A model generated the notes under the pieces. That model ran no database searches. It saw only the letters and a program-made list of their open reading frames with translations, and was not told the DNA's origin. The position numbers and the translations under genes are program-made. A stretch of DNA of 64,000 nucleotides from positions 1 to 64,000 of the forward strand of contig NZ_JAAWWD010000041.1 in NCBI RefSeq assembly GCF_021404545.1, in the 5' to 3' direction. This document shows positions 46,318 to 53,876 of the stretch, one piece after another; positions within the stretch are counted from its first letter, which is position 1, and each line of letters starts with the position of its first letter. The DNA comes from Aestuariivita sp. Lineage in GTDB: Bacteria > Pseudomonadota > Alphaproteobacteria > Rhodobacterales > Rhodobacteraceae.

Positions 46318-47151
46318 TTAACGATCTGCGCCGATCGCGCGCGACAGCTCGGTCGCGGCGCGCGCCACCTCGCCGCCGAGCCGCGCGATCTGATCATCTG
46401 GTATGCGCGAGGCCGGGCCCGAGACAGACAGGCCGGCAACCGCTTCTCCATGGATGTCGAAGACCGGAGAGGCCACGCATTTCATGCCTTCGTTGCGCTC
46501 TTCGGCGTCGATGGAATAGCCCCGGGTGCGGGTCGCTGCCAGATCGCGTTCAAGGCTGGGCAGATCGGTCAACGTGTGGGCTGTGAACCGGTCCAGCCCG
46601 TGGTCCCGCACGATATCGCGCACGCGCTCCGCACCAACCTGTGCCAACAGCGCTTTGCCGATGCCCGATGAATGCATGGGCGACAGCGTTCCGGGCGGAA
46701 AAAAAGCGCGGATCGAGGCATGGGTCTCGACCTGGCTGAGAAACAGAACCTGCCCGCCGCGTTCCATGCCCAGATTGGCGGTCTCACCGGTCGCTTCCAT
46801 CAGCTGTCGCAAGATGGGGCGTGCACGTTCCACCAGATTGGTTCGGCGCAAAAACCACGAGCCGATCAGGAAGGCGCGTGCGCCTACGTTCCAGACCTGG
46901 GTGGCGGGGTTGAACTCGACCATGCCGCGCCCCTCCATCGTGATCAACACGCGGTAGACCGTGGCGGGGGACTGTTCAGTGGCCTCGGCCAGTTCCGACA
47001 GGGTGGCGCCACCGATTTCCGACAACCGGTCGAGCATTTCCAGCGCCCGGTCCAGAGATTTGATCGTGTTCTGCCCGGTCTTGTCATGCCAGTCGCGCGG
47101 GCGGCCACGGGCGCGGCGCGATTCTGTGGATTTCTGTGGAGAATCGACCAT
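46318..47151 (-). CDS. bhcR: IclR-family regulator of the beta-hydroxyaspartate cycle
   Basis: A 277-residue IclR regulator. The helix-turn-helix is ATLSELAEATEQSPATVYRV and the effector domain has GMERGGQVLFLSQVETHASI, SSGIGKALLAQ and GYSIDAEERNEGMKCVASPV. It is divergent from bhcA, the arrangement in Paracoccus denitrificans where BhcR controls the bhc genes and responds to glyoxylate. I chose ATG 47151 after AGGAG; the frame is open to 47295, within the divergent promoter. Confidence 0.9.
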   Translation of the reverse strand: MVDSPQKSTESRRARGRPRDWHDKTGQNTIKSLDRALEMLDRLSEIGGATLSELAEATEQSPATVYRVLITMEGRGMVEFNPATQVWNVGARAFLIGSWFLRRTNLVERARPILRQLMEATGETANLGMERGGQVLFLSQVETHASIRAFFPPGTLSPMHSSGIGKALLAQVGAERVRDIVRDHGLDRFTAHTLTDLPSLERDLAATRTRGYSIDAEERNEGMKCVASPVFDIHGEAVAGLSVSGPASRIPDDQIARLGGEVARAATELSRAIGADR

Positions 47152-47165
47152 CTGGACTCCTTTCA

Positions 47166-47180
47166 TGAAAAACGCTTTCA
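47166..47180. promoter_or_regulatory. Candidate BhcR operator 1
   Basis: TGAAA-AACGC-TTTCA, an inverted repeat with five-base spacer, 15 bases upstream of the bhcR start. It shares its half-sites and spacing with the site at 47237. A TTTCATGAAA palindrome (47161-47170) overlaps it. Confidence 0.6.
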
Positions 47181-47236
47181 ACGTATGAAAAATATAACGC
47201 TCTGTAAATACGTGCTTTTTCTGCGCAATCCTCTTA

Positions 47237-47251
47237 TGAAAAACTTTTTCA
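47237..47251. promoter_or_regulatory. Candidate BhcR operator 2
   Basis: TGAAAAACTTTTTCA, a perfect 15-base palindrome with the same TGAAA-N5-TTTCA plan as operator 1, 68 bases upstream of bhcA. Two such sites in the divergent spacer fit the binding of an IclR dimer pair. Confidence 0.65.
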
Positions 47252-47318
47252 AAAAAATTGAGCGCGCTGGCGAACCCGTCCATAAAAAGGGCCAACCCAA
47301 CGCGAGGGAGGACACGCT

Positions 47319-48509
47319 ATGAGCTTTCAGAATCCGGTTTTCATCCCCGGCCCGACGAATATCCCCGAGGCGATCCGCAAAGCCTGCGATATGCCGACGA
47401 TCGACCACCGCTCGCCGCTGTTCGCGTCGATCCTGCATCCCGCGCTGGATGGGGTACGCGCCGTGATGAAACAGACCGCAGGCGAGACATTTATCTTCCC
47501 CGCCTCGGGCACGGGCGGCTGGGAGACGGCGCTGACCAACACGCTGAATCCCGGCGATGGTGTGCTGGCCGCCCGCAACGGCATGTTCAGCCACAAGTGG
47601 ATCGATATGTGTCAGCGGTTCGGCCTCGACGTGACGGTGGTCGATGTGGCGTGGGGCGATGGCCTGCCAGCCGCGCGGTTTGAAGAGATCCTGCGCGCGG
47701 ATACCCAGGGCAAGATCAAGGCTGTTCTGGCGACGCACAATGAAACCGCCACGGGCGTGGTGTCCGATATCGCCGCCTTGCGCCGCGCGATGGATGCGGC
47801 AGGTCATGATGCGCTTCTGTTCGTCGATGGGGTCAGCTCTATCGGGTCGATGGATTTCCGCTTTGACGACTGGGGCGTGGATGTGGCTGTGACCGGGTCG
47901 CAGAAAGGGTTCATGCTGCCTGCGGGTCTGGCCATAGTCGGATTTTCGGACAAGGCGGTTACCGCATCCAAGTCCAACACGCTGCCGCGCACCTTCTGGT
48001 CGATTGACGACATGCGCAAGGGGTATGAGGCCAACGCCTATCCCTATACCCCGGCAGTGGGTCTGATGAACGGGCTGAAACTGGCCACCGAGATGTTGCT
48101 TGCAGAAGGGCTGGACGCGGTCTTTGCCCGCCATGCCCGTATTGCCGCTGGTGTCCGTGCCGCGAGTTTTGCTTGGGAGATGCGGCCCTGTGCAACGTCA
48201 CCCGATCTATACTCCAACACCGTAACAGCGATCCGCACGCCCAAAGGGTTCAATGCCAGCGATATCGTGTCCCACGCGGCCGAAAGCTATGGCATGGCGT
48301 TCGGCACCGGGTTGGGTGACGTTGCGGGCCAGGTGTTCCGGATCGGGCATCTGGGCTCGATGACCGACGCCATGGCGCTGTCGGGCATTGCCACGGCCGA
48401 GATGGTCATGGCCGATCTGGGTCTGCCGATCCAGTTGGGCGCTGGCGTGGCCGCGGCCCAGAACGTCTATCGCTATGGTTCCACCGCAGACAAAATGGCA
48501 GCACAATGA
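47319..48509 (+). CDS. bhcA: L-aspartate:glyoxylate aminotransferase
   Basis: A 396-residue class V aminotransferase. Markers are FIPGPTNIPEAIRKACDMPT, PASGTGGWETALTNTLNPGD, LLFVDGVSSIGSMDF and the PLP-lysine segment AVTGSQKGFMLPAGLAIVGF. In the beta-hydroxyaspartate cycle it transfers the amino group of aspartate to glyoxylate, giving glycine and oxaloacetate. The ribosome-binding site GGGAGG precedes ATG 47319. It overlaps bhcB by four bases. The full bhcR/bhcABCD order makes the assignment firm. Confidence 0.94.
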   Translation: MSFQNPVFIPGPTNIPEAIRKACDMPTIDHRSPLFASILHPALDGVRAVMKQTAGETFIFPASGTGGWETALTNTLNPGDGVLAARNGMFSHKWIDMCQRFGLDVTVVDVAWGDGLPAARFEEILRADTQGKIKAVLATHNETATGVVSDIAALRRAMDAAGHDALLFVDGVSSIGSMDFRFDDWGVDVAVTGSQKGFMLPAGLAIVGFSDKAVTASKSNTLPRTFWSIDDMRKGYEANAYPYTPAVGLMNGLKLATEMLLAEGLDAVFARHARIAAGVRAASFAWEMRPCATSPDLYSNTVTAIRTPKGFNASDIVSHAAESYGMAFGTGLGDVAGQVFRIGHLGSMTDAMALSGIATAEMVMADLGLPIQLGAGVAAAQNVYRYGSTADKMAAQ

Positions 48510-49474
48510 AAGACATGACCCTCACCATTCCCACCTTTCAGGATATGCTGGATGCGCATGCGCGGATCGAGCCCTATATCCATCGCACGCCGGTGCTGAC
48601 CTCGTCCTATTTCAACGAACTGACGGGGGCCGATCTGTTCTTTAAGTGCGAGAACTTTCAAAAGGCCGGTGCCTTCAAGGTGCGCGGCGCGTCGAACGCC
48701 GTATTTGGCCTGTCGGACGATATCGCCGCCAAGGGTGTGGCCACCCATTCGTCGGGCAATCATGCGTTGTCGCTCAGCTATGCGGCAGGGCGCCGGGGTA
48801 TCCCGTGTCACGTGGTCATGCCGCGTACCGCACCCGAGGCCAAGAAAGCCGCCGTGCGCGGTTACGGCGGGATCATCACCGAATGCGAGCCCTCCACCAC
48901 TTCGCGCGAGGCCGTCTTTGCCGAAGTTCAGGAGAAGACCGGGGCCGAGTTTGTGCACCCTTACAACGACCCGCGAGTGATCGCGGGGCAGGGCACCTGT
49001 TCGCGGGAATTCATGGAGCAGACCGGCGGGGTGGACATGATGGTGGCGCCTATCGGCGGCGGTGGCATGATTTCCGGCACATGTCTGACCCTGTCGACCC
49101 TGGCACCCGAGGTGGAGATCATCGCATCCGAACCCGAACAGGCCGACGATGCCTATCGCAGCTTCAAGGCGGGACGTATCATCGCCGACGATGCGCCGCA
49201 GACTATCGCGGACGGGCTCAAGGTTCCGCTCAAGGAGCTGACCTGGCATTTCGTGTCCAACCACGTCACCGACATCCTGACCGCTTCGGAGCAGGAGATC
49301 ATCGACGCGATGAAACTGACCTGGCAGCGCATGAAAATCGTGATGGAACCCAGCTGCGCCGTGCCGTTGGCGACGATCCTCAAGAACAAGGAACGGTTCC
49401 AAGGCAAGCGCGTCGGCGTGATCATCACCGGTGGCAATGTCGATCTGGCAAAGCTGCCATGGATGGCGGAATGA
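48506..49474 (+). CDS. bhcB: beta-hydroxyaspartate dehydratase
   Basis: A 322-residue fold-type II PLP enzyme (serine/threonine dehydratase family). The PLP lysine is in KAGAFKVRGASNA, the phosphate loop is PIGGGGMISGT, and SSGNHALSLSYAAG is the substrate loop. In the cycle it dehydrates (2R,3S)-beta-hydroxyaspartate to iminosuccinate. The start overlaps the bhcA stop. A palindrome-rich spacer follows before bhcC. Confidence 0.93.
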   Translation: MKDMTLTIPTFQDMLDAHARIEPYIHRTPVLTSSYFNELTGADLFFKCENFQKAGAFKVRGASNAVFGLSDDIAAKGVATHSSGNHALSLSYAAGRRGIPCHVVMPRTAPEAKKAAVRGYGGIITECEPSTTSREAVFAEVQEKTGAEFVHPYNDPRVIAGQGTCSREFMEQTGGVDMMVAPIGGGGMISGTCLTLSTLAPEVEIIASEPEQADDAYRSFKAGRIIADDAPQTIADGLKVPLKELTWHFVSNHVTDILTASEQEIIDAMKLTWQRMKIVMEPSCAVPLATILKNKERFQGKRVGVIITGGNVDLAKLPWMAE

Positions 49475-49475
49475 A

Positions 49476-49518
49476 TCCCGCCCTAGCGCAACATTCGTAG
49501 GGCGGGACTTGTCCCGCC
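49476..49518 (+). repeat. Dispersed palindromic repeat, copy 5, with extended hairpin in bhcB-bhcC spacer
   Basis: The repeat GTAG plus GGCGGGACTTGTCCCGCC is at 49497-49518. Upstream TCCCGCCCTA (49476-49485) is complementary to TAGGGCGGGA (49498-49507), so a longer alternative hairpin can form. It lies in the 74-base spacer of the operon and may set the ratio or stability of the mRNA segments. Confidence 0.7.
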
Positions 49519-49548
49519 ACCCCCCGAAAAACATGGGAGAGAGAGAAG

Positions 49549-50712
49549 ATGAAAGACATAACCAACCTTGACGCATATGAAGTGGGCTATGACATCCCGG
49601 CACTGCCCGGCATGGACGAGGCCGACATCCAGACGCCCGCGCTGGTGCTCGATCTGGACGCGCTTGAGCGCAATATCAAGAAGATGGGCGACTATGCCAA
49701 GGCCCACGGCATGCGCCACCGCGTGCATGGCAAGATGCACAAATCCGTCGACGTGGCGCAGCTCCAGATCGAACTGGGCGGCGCCTGTGGCGTCTGCTGC
49801 CAGAAGGTTTCCGAAGCCGAGGTGTTCGCCCGCGGCGGTATCAAGGACGTTCTGGTCTCCAACCAGGTCCGCGACCCGGCCAAAATCGACCGTCTGGCCC
49901 GCATGCCCAAGCTCGGCGCGCGGACGATCTGTTGCGTTGACGATCTGGCCAATGTGGCCGACCTGTCGGCGGCGGCGCAAAAGCACGGCACCGAAATCGA
50001 ATGCCTTGTGGAAATCGACTGTGGCGCGGGCCGCTGCGGTGTGACCACGACACCCCAAGTGGTCGAGATCGCCAAGGCCATCGACACCGCGGAGGGCCTG
50101 AAATTCGCGGGCATCCAAGCGTATCAGGGCGCGATGCAGCACATGGACAGCTATGACGACCGCAAGGCCAAGATCGACATCGCGGTGGCGATGGTAAAGG
50201 ACGCGGTGGACACCTTGAAGGCAAACGGCATCGAATGCGACATCGTTGGCGGGGGCGGCACGGGTTCGTATTACTTTGAATCGACCTCGGGCGTGTATAA
50301 CGAGCTTCAATGTGGCTCTTATGCGTTCATGGATGCTGACTATGGTCGTATCCTCGACAAGGATGGCAACCGCATCGACCAGGGCGAATGGGAGAATGCG
50401 CTGTTCCTGCTGGCCAGCGTCATGAGCCATGCCAAGGCCGACAAGGCCATCGTGGATGCCGGGCTGAAAGCCCAGTCCGTCGATAGCGGCTTGCCCGTGG
50501 TGTTTGGCCGGACGGATGTGGAATACGTCAAATGCTCGGATGAGCATGGCGTGGTCGCCGATCCGGATGGCGTGCTCAACGTGAACGACAAGCTGAAACT
50601 GGTGCCGGGTCACTGCGATCCGACCTGCAACGTGCATGATTGGTATGTCGGTGTGCGCGACGGCAAGGTGGAAACGGTCTGGCCCGTCTCCGCACGCGGG
50701 CGAGCTTACTGA
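49549..50712 (+). CDS. bhcC: beta-hydroxyaspartate aldolase
   Basis: A 387-residue fold-type III PLP enzyme (D-threonine aldolase/alanine-racemase-like barrel). Markers are DIQTPALVLDLDALERNIKK, the PLP lysine in HRVHGKMHKSVDVAQLQ, and VGGGGTGSYYFESTSGVYNE; the C-terminal metal site has PGHCDPTCN. It condenses glycine and glyoxylate to beta-hydroxyaspartate in the cycle. AGAGAGA precedes the ATG. Downstream bhcD starts two bases after its stop. Confidence 0.93.
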   Translation: MKDITNLDAYEVGYDIPALPGMDEADIQTPALVLDLDALERNIKKMGDYAKAHGMRHRVHGKMHKSVDVAQLQIELGGACGVCCQKVSEAEVFARGGIKDVLVSNQVRDPAKIDRLARMPKLGARTICCVDDLANVADLSAAAQKHGTEIECLVEIDCGAGRCGVTTTPQVVEIAKAIDTAEGLKFAGIQAYQGAMQHMDSYDDRKAKIDIAVAMVKDAVDTLKANGIECDIVGGGGTGSYYFESTSGVYNELQCGSYAFMDADYGRILDKDGNRIDQGEWENALFLLASVMSHAKADKAIVDAGLKAQSVDSGLPVVFGRTDVEYVKCSDEHGVVADPDGVLNVNDKLKLVPGHCDPTCNVHDWYVGVRDGKVETVWPVSARGRAY

Positions 50713-50713
50713 T

Positions 50714-51712
50714 ATGGGACTGGATACGCCAAAGGCAGACACCGCCGTCACCATCGTGCCCGAAGCCGAGATCGCAGGGCTTATCACCCCGCAGATCGCC
50801 TTTGACGCTGTCGAGGCCACCTTTGCCGCGATGGCGCGCAAATCGGCTTATAACTTCCCGGTCATACGCGAATCCATCGGTCATGCGGATGCGCTCTACG
50901 GCTTCAAGTCCGGTTTTGACCGCGACAGCCTGGCGCTGGGCCTGAAGTCCGGTGGCTATTGGCCCGGCAACGAGGCCAAAGGCCTGACCAATCACCAGTC
51001 GACCGTCATTCTGTTCGACGCTGATACAGGCCGGGTCAAGGCGCTTGTGGGCGGCAACCTCCTGACGGCGTTGCGGACGGCAGCGGCCTCGGCCGTGTCA
51101 ATCAAACACCTCGCGCGCAAGCAGGCTCGCGTTTTGGGCATGATCGGGGCGGGTCACCAATCGGCGTTTCAGATGCGCGCCGCCGTGGCGCAGCGCGATT
51201 TCGACAAGGTCTTAGGATGGAACTATCACCCTGAGATGCTGTCGCGTCTTGAGCAGACAGCGACCGAACTTGGCCTGCCATTCGAGGCTGTCTCGCTTGA
51301 CGATTTGGGCGCGCAAGCCGATGTCATAATCTCGATCACCTCGTCCTTTGACCCGATCCTGATGGACGCTCAGGTCCGCCCCGGTACGCATGTCGCCTGC
51401 ATGGGCACCGACACCAAGGGCAAGCAGGAGGTCGAAGCCGCCCTGCTGACCCGCGCCACTGTCTTCACCGATGAGATCGCGCAGTCTGTGTCCATCGGCG
51501 AGGCGCAGCACGCCATCGCCAACGGAACGCTCAGCGCCGACCAGATTGTCGAGATCGGCGCGGTCATCAATGGCGACCACGCGGGACGCACAAGCGAAGA
51601 GGACATCACGCTATTCGACGGAACCGGTGTCGGGCTTCAGGATCTGGCGGTCGCACGTGTTGCGGTCGATCTGGCACAGGACAGTGGTGTGGCACTGAAG
51701 GTGGACTTCTAA
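50714..51712 (+). CDS. bhcD: Iminosuccinate reductase
   Basis: A 332-residue member of the ornithine cyclodeaminase/mu-crystallin family. The Rossmann loop is LGMIGAGHQSAFQMRAAV, and HQSTVILFDADTGRVKALVG and GNLLTALRTAAASAVS are family-typical. It reduces iminosuccinate to L-aspartate, closing the cycle. The Met at 50714 directly follows bhcC; the longer frame reads into bhcC and is not used. Confidence 0.92.
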   Translation: MGLDTPKADTAVTIVPEAEIAGLITPQIAFDAVEATFAAMARKSAYNFPVIRESIGHADALYGFKSGFDRDSLALGLKSGGYWPGNEAKGLTNHQSTVILFDADTGRVKALVGGNLLTALRTAAASAVSIKHLARKQARVLGMIGAGHQSAFQMRAAVAQRDFDKVLGWNYHPEMLSRLEQTATELGLPFEAVSLDDLGAQADVIISITSSFDPILMDAQVRPGTHVACMGTDTKGKQEVEAALLTRATVFTDEIAQSVSIGEAQHAIANGTLSADQIVEIGAVINGDHAGRTSEEDITLFDGTGVGLQDLAVARVAVDLAQDSGVALKVDF

Positions 51713-51762
51713 GCGACACAAGACTGGCTCTGGCACTTGGCGCGCCCATTGCCTAAGCCTTG

Positions 51763-51792
51763 CCGGGCGGGGATTTCTCCCACCCCGCCCGG
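51763..51792 (+). terminator. Strong hairpin between bhcD and the GAPDH gene
   Basis: CCGGGCGGGG (51763-51772) pairs perfectly with CCCCGCCCGG (51783-51792) around a ten-base loop. There is no T-run and the hairpin ends 18 bases before the next ATG, so it may be a partial terminator, an mRNA stabiliser or a translational control element. Confidence 0.6.
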
Positions 51793-51810
51793 TCTATCGA
51801 AAGGCGCGCC

Positions 51811-52809
51811 ATGTCCCAGAACATCACTCTTGCGATCAACGGTCTTGGCCGGATTGGACGCACTATTCTGCGCCAGATCGCCTTGCAAGGGCCGCAGAGT
51901 CAGCTCTGTGTCACGCATCTTAACGATCTCGCGCCGCTGGAGACCATTGCGTATCTCCTGCGTTTTGACAGCGTCTTTGGACCATTTCCGGGCGATATCT
52001 CGACGGCCGATGACACGCTGATCGTGAACGGAACGGAAATCGCCTATAGTCGTTCTCCGGCTCTGGAGGTGGATCTGTCGGGGGTGGATCTGCTGTTGGA
52101 ATGCACAGGCAAAGCCACGACCCGCGACTGGGTCGAGCGTGGCGTGGCCCGGGGCGCACGGCAGGTGTTGATATCTGGCCCGTCGCCCGCAGCCGATGTG
52201 ACGGTGGTGATGGGGGCCAATGATGACGCGCTGGGCGATGCGCGCATCGTCTCCAACGCCTCCTGTACGACAAACGCGCTTGCACCTCTGATCAAGGCTC
52301 TGGACACGGCCTGGGGGGTGGAGACGGCGCATATGACCACCATTCACTGCTATACCGGCAGCCAGCCGATGATCGACGCCCCGCGCGACGACCTGGCCCG
52401 GAGCCGCGCGGGCGCGTTGTCGATGGTGCCCACGACGACCAGTGCGACCAAGCTGATCGACACGGTCCTGCCGCATCTGGCCGGGCGCATCAGTGGCGCC
52501 GCGGTGCGGGTGCCGGTGGCCAGCGTGTCTGCTGTGGATGTTGTTGTGCAGGCGCGCGATTTGCCGACGGGCGATCTGGCCGAACCGCTTAAGGCGTTGG
52601 CCGAGGCATCGCCGGTGTTGGGCTGGACCGGCTGGCCCAACGTGTCGTCCGATCTGCGCGCCCGGTCCGAGTCAGTGATCCTCGCGCTGCCGGAAACCCA
52701 ACGGATCGGGAACGGCCAGCTGCGTATCTTTGGCTGGTACGACAATGAATGGGGGTTTTCGGCGCGGATGCTGGACATGGCTCGCCGGATGACCGCGCGG
52801 GTGCTTTGA
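51811..52809 (+). CDS. Glyceraldehyde-3-phosphate / erythrose-4-phosphate dehydrogenase family protein
   Basis: A 332-residue GAPDH-family protein. The NAD loop is LAINGLGRIGRTILRQIALQ, the catalytic cysteine is in SNASCTTNALAPLIKAL, and the C-terminus has GWYDNEWGFSARMLDM. It could serve gluconeogenesis from oxaloacetate made by the bhc cycle, or, if an erythrose-4-phosphate dehydrogenase, de novo pyridoxal phosphate synthesis. I cannot separate these by eye. It lies 98 bases after bhcD on the same strand. The Met at 51811 is the family-typical start. Confidence 0.8.
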   Translation: MSQNITLAINGLGRIGRTILRQIALQGPQSQLCVTHLNDLAPLETIAYLLRFDSVFGPFPGDISTADDTLIVNGTEIAYSRSPALEVDLSGVDLLLECTGKATTRDWVERGVARGARQVLISGPSPAADVTVVMGANDDALGDARIVSNASCTTNALAPLIKALDTAWGVETAHMTTIHCYTGSQPMIDAPRDDLARSRAGALSMVPTTTSATKLIDTVLPHLAGRISGAAVRVPVASVSAVDVVVQARDLPTGDLAEPLKALAEASPVLGWTGWPNVSSDLRARSESVILALPETQRIGNGQLRIFGWYDNEWGFSARMLDMARRMTARVL

Positions 52810-52964
52810 TGCACATGGCGCGCCTGTGGACGAAAGAGAGACCCGGAAGGTCAGCGCCTGTGCCAATCGCCAAAAAGCTCCGAAAGACGCGTGGTCTGGC
52901 AGAGTCGGCGGATCCGCCTGATCCCCCTGCTGCTGCGGAGCGATGTGATGGAGGGCGCTGCACG

Positions 52965-53240
52965 ATGATCCCTGAAACCATTCGCGCGGTTGTCGTTATA
53001 GGCCATTGCGATCTTGACACATTGGAACTCTAGGCCGATTGGCCCGTTCCCAAACCGGCGCCCGGCGACGTGCCGATCAGGGTCTCGGCCTGCGGCATCA
53101 ACCACACGGATGCCAACCCCAGAAGCGGCTGGTACTCAAAGGCGGTCACCGGTGCTTCGGGCCGGGTTGGGTCGGCGCCGATCCAGATTGCCAATCGGCA
53201 GGCGGCGCGGCTCGTCGCACCGGTGGGGCAAGCCCGCTGA
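52965..53240 (+). pseudogene. Decayed zinc-type alcohol dehydrogenase
   Basis: One frame reads MIPETIRAVVVIGHCDLDTL, hits TAG at 53031, then continues WPVPKPAPGDVPIRVSACG and INHTDANPRSGWYSKAVT, which is the N-terminus of zinc-dependent alcohol dehydrogenase/quinone oxidoreductase proteins. It then jumps directly to GASGRVGSAPIQIANRQAA, the nucleotide-binding segment normally about 100 residues later, and stops at 53238. So it has a nonsense codon and a large in-frame deletion. It lies in the otherwise empty stretch between the GAPDH gene and the MarR gene. Confidence 0.8.
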
Positions 53241-53250
53241 GAGGAGCGCT

Positions 53251-53772
53251 TTAGTCTGTAGGGACCCAATTCGGCATGGCATGGATCATCTTGTCGAGAA
53301 GGCGCAAGAACTCCGCCTGCTCTGCCTCACTGAGGGCCGCATGCATCGTCGCCTGCCGGTCGAGCAAGATCGGTAACGCGCGGGCAAGAAGATCTGACCC
53401 CGCATCTGTCAGAGACAGGCGTTTGATCCGTTTGTCGCGTGGATCGGTGTCGCGGGTGATCACCCCTTTGCGCACCAGATCCGAAATGGCCCGGCTGATG
53501 GAGTTCTTTGGCTGTCCCGTCACCTGCGCGACATCCCGTGCCAGCAAACCCGGCTGTTGGCGTAAACAATACAGGATCACGAATTCGGGCCGGGACAGGT
53601 CAAACCGCTCTGACAGTTCCCGATAAACTGTCGCGGTAAAGAAGTTGGCCAGGAAGTTCAGGCGCCAGACAGGCGAAAGCCCCGTGTCGTTGAGCATGGT
53701 CAGCGACAGCGGCCCGAACCGATCCACCATGGCCTGTGTCCGTGCGATTTTGGGGTGTTGGTCTTGGGTCAT
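53251..53772 (-). CDS. MarR-family transcriptional regulator
   Basis: A 173-residue MarR protein. The winged helix is VILYCLRQQPGLLARDVAQV, with TGQPKNSISRAISDLVRKGV as recognition helix and the wing DTDPRDKRIKRLSLTDAG. It is divergent from the TRAP operon across two identical palindromes, so it probably represses that operon and itself until a transported ligand or its CoA ester binds. Confidence 0.88.
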   Translation of the reverse strand: MTQDQHPKIARTQAMVDRFGPLSLTMLNDTGLSPVWRLNFLANFFTATVYRELSERFDLSRPEFVILYCLRQQPGLLARDVAQVTGQPKNSISRAISDLVRKGVITRDTDPRDKRIKRLSLTDAGSDLLARALPILLDRQATMHAALSEAEQAEFLRLLDKMIHAMPNWVPTD

Positions 53773-53793
53773 AACCCTTCCTACAGCAGCTTG

Positions 53794-53807
53794 GTTCCAT
53801 ATGGAAC
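53794..53807. promoter_or_regulatory. Candidate MarR operator 1
   Basis: Perfect palindrome GTTCCATATGGAAC in the 104-base divergent spacer, 22 bases upstream of the MarR start. Confidence 0.8.
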
Positions 53808-53817
53808 TTTACAAACT

Positions 53818-53831
53818 GTTCCATATGGAAC
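53818..53831. promoter_or_regulatory. Candidate MarR operator 2
   Basis: Second identical palindrome GTTCCATATGGAAC, 24 bases centre to centre from the first (about two and a third helical turns). An exact duplicate in a divergent regulator spacer strongly suggests an operator pair. Confidence 0.8.
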
Positions 53832-53876
53832 TATATGAGGTGAGAGATTCCATCGCTCGTCTAGGGAGGAGAGCAC

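Noticed and set aside
49483-50841. Long minus-strand frame opposite bhcC
   Set aside because: Antisense shadow of a high-GC gene; bhcC is firmly identified by motifs and operon context.
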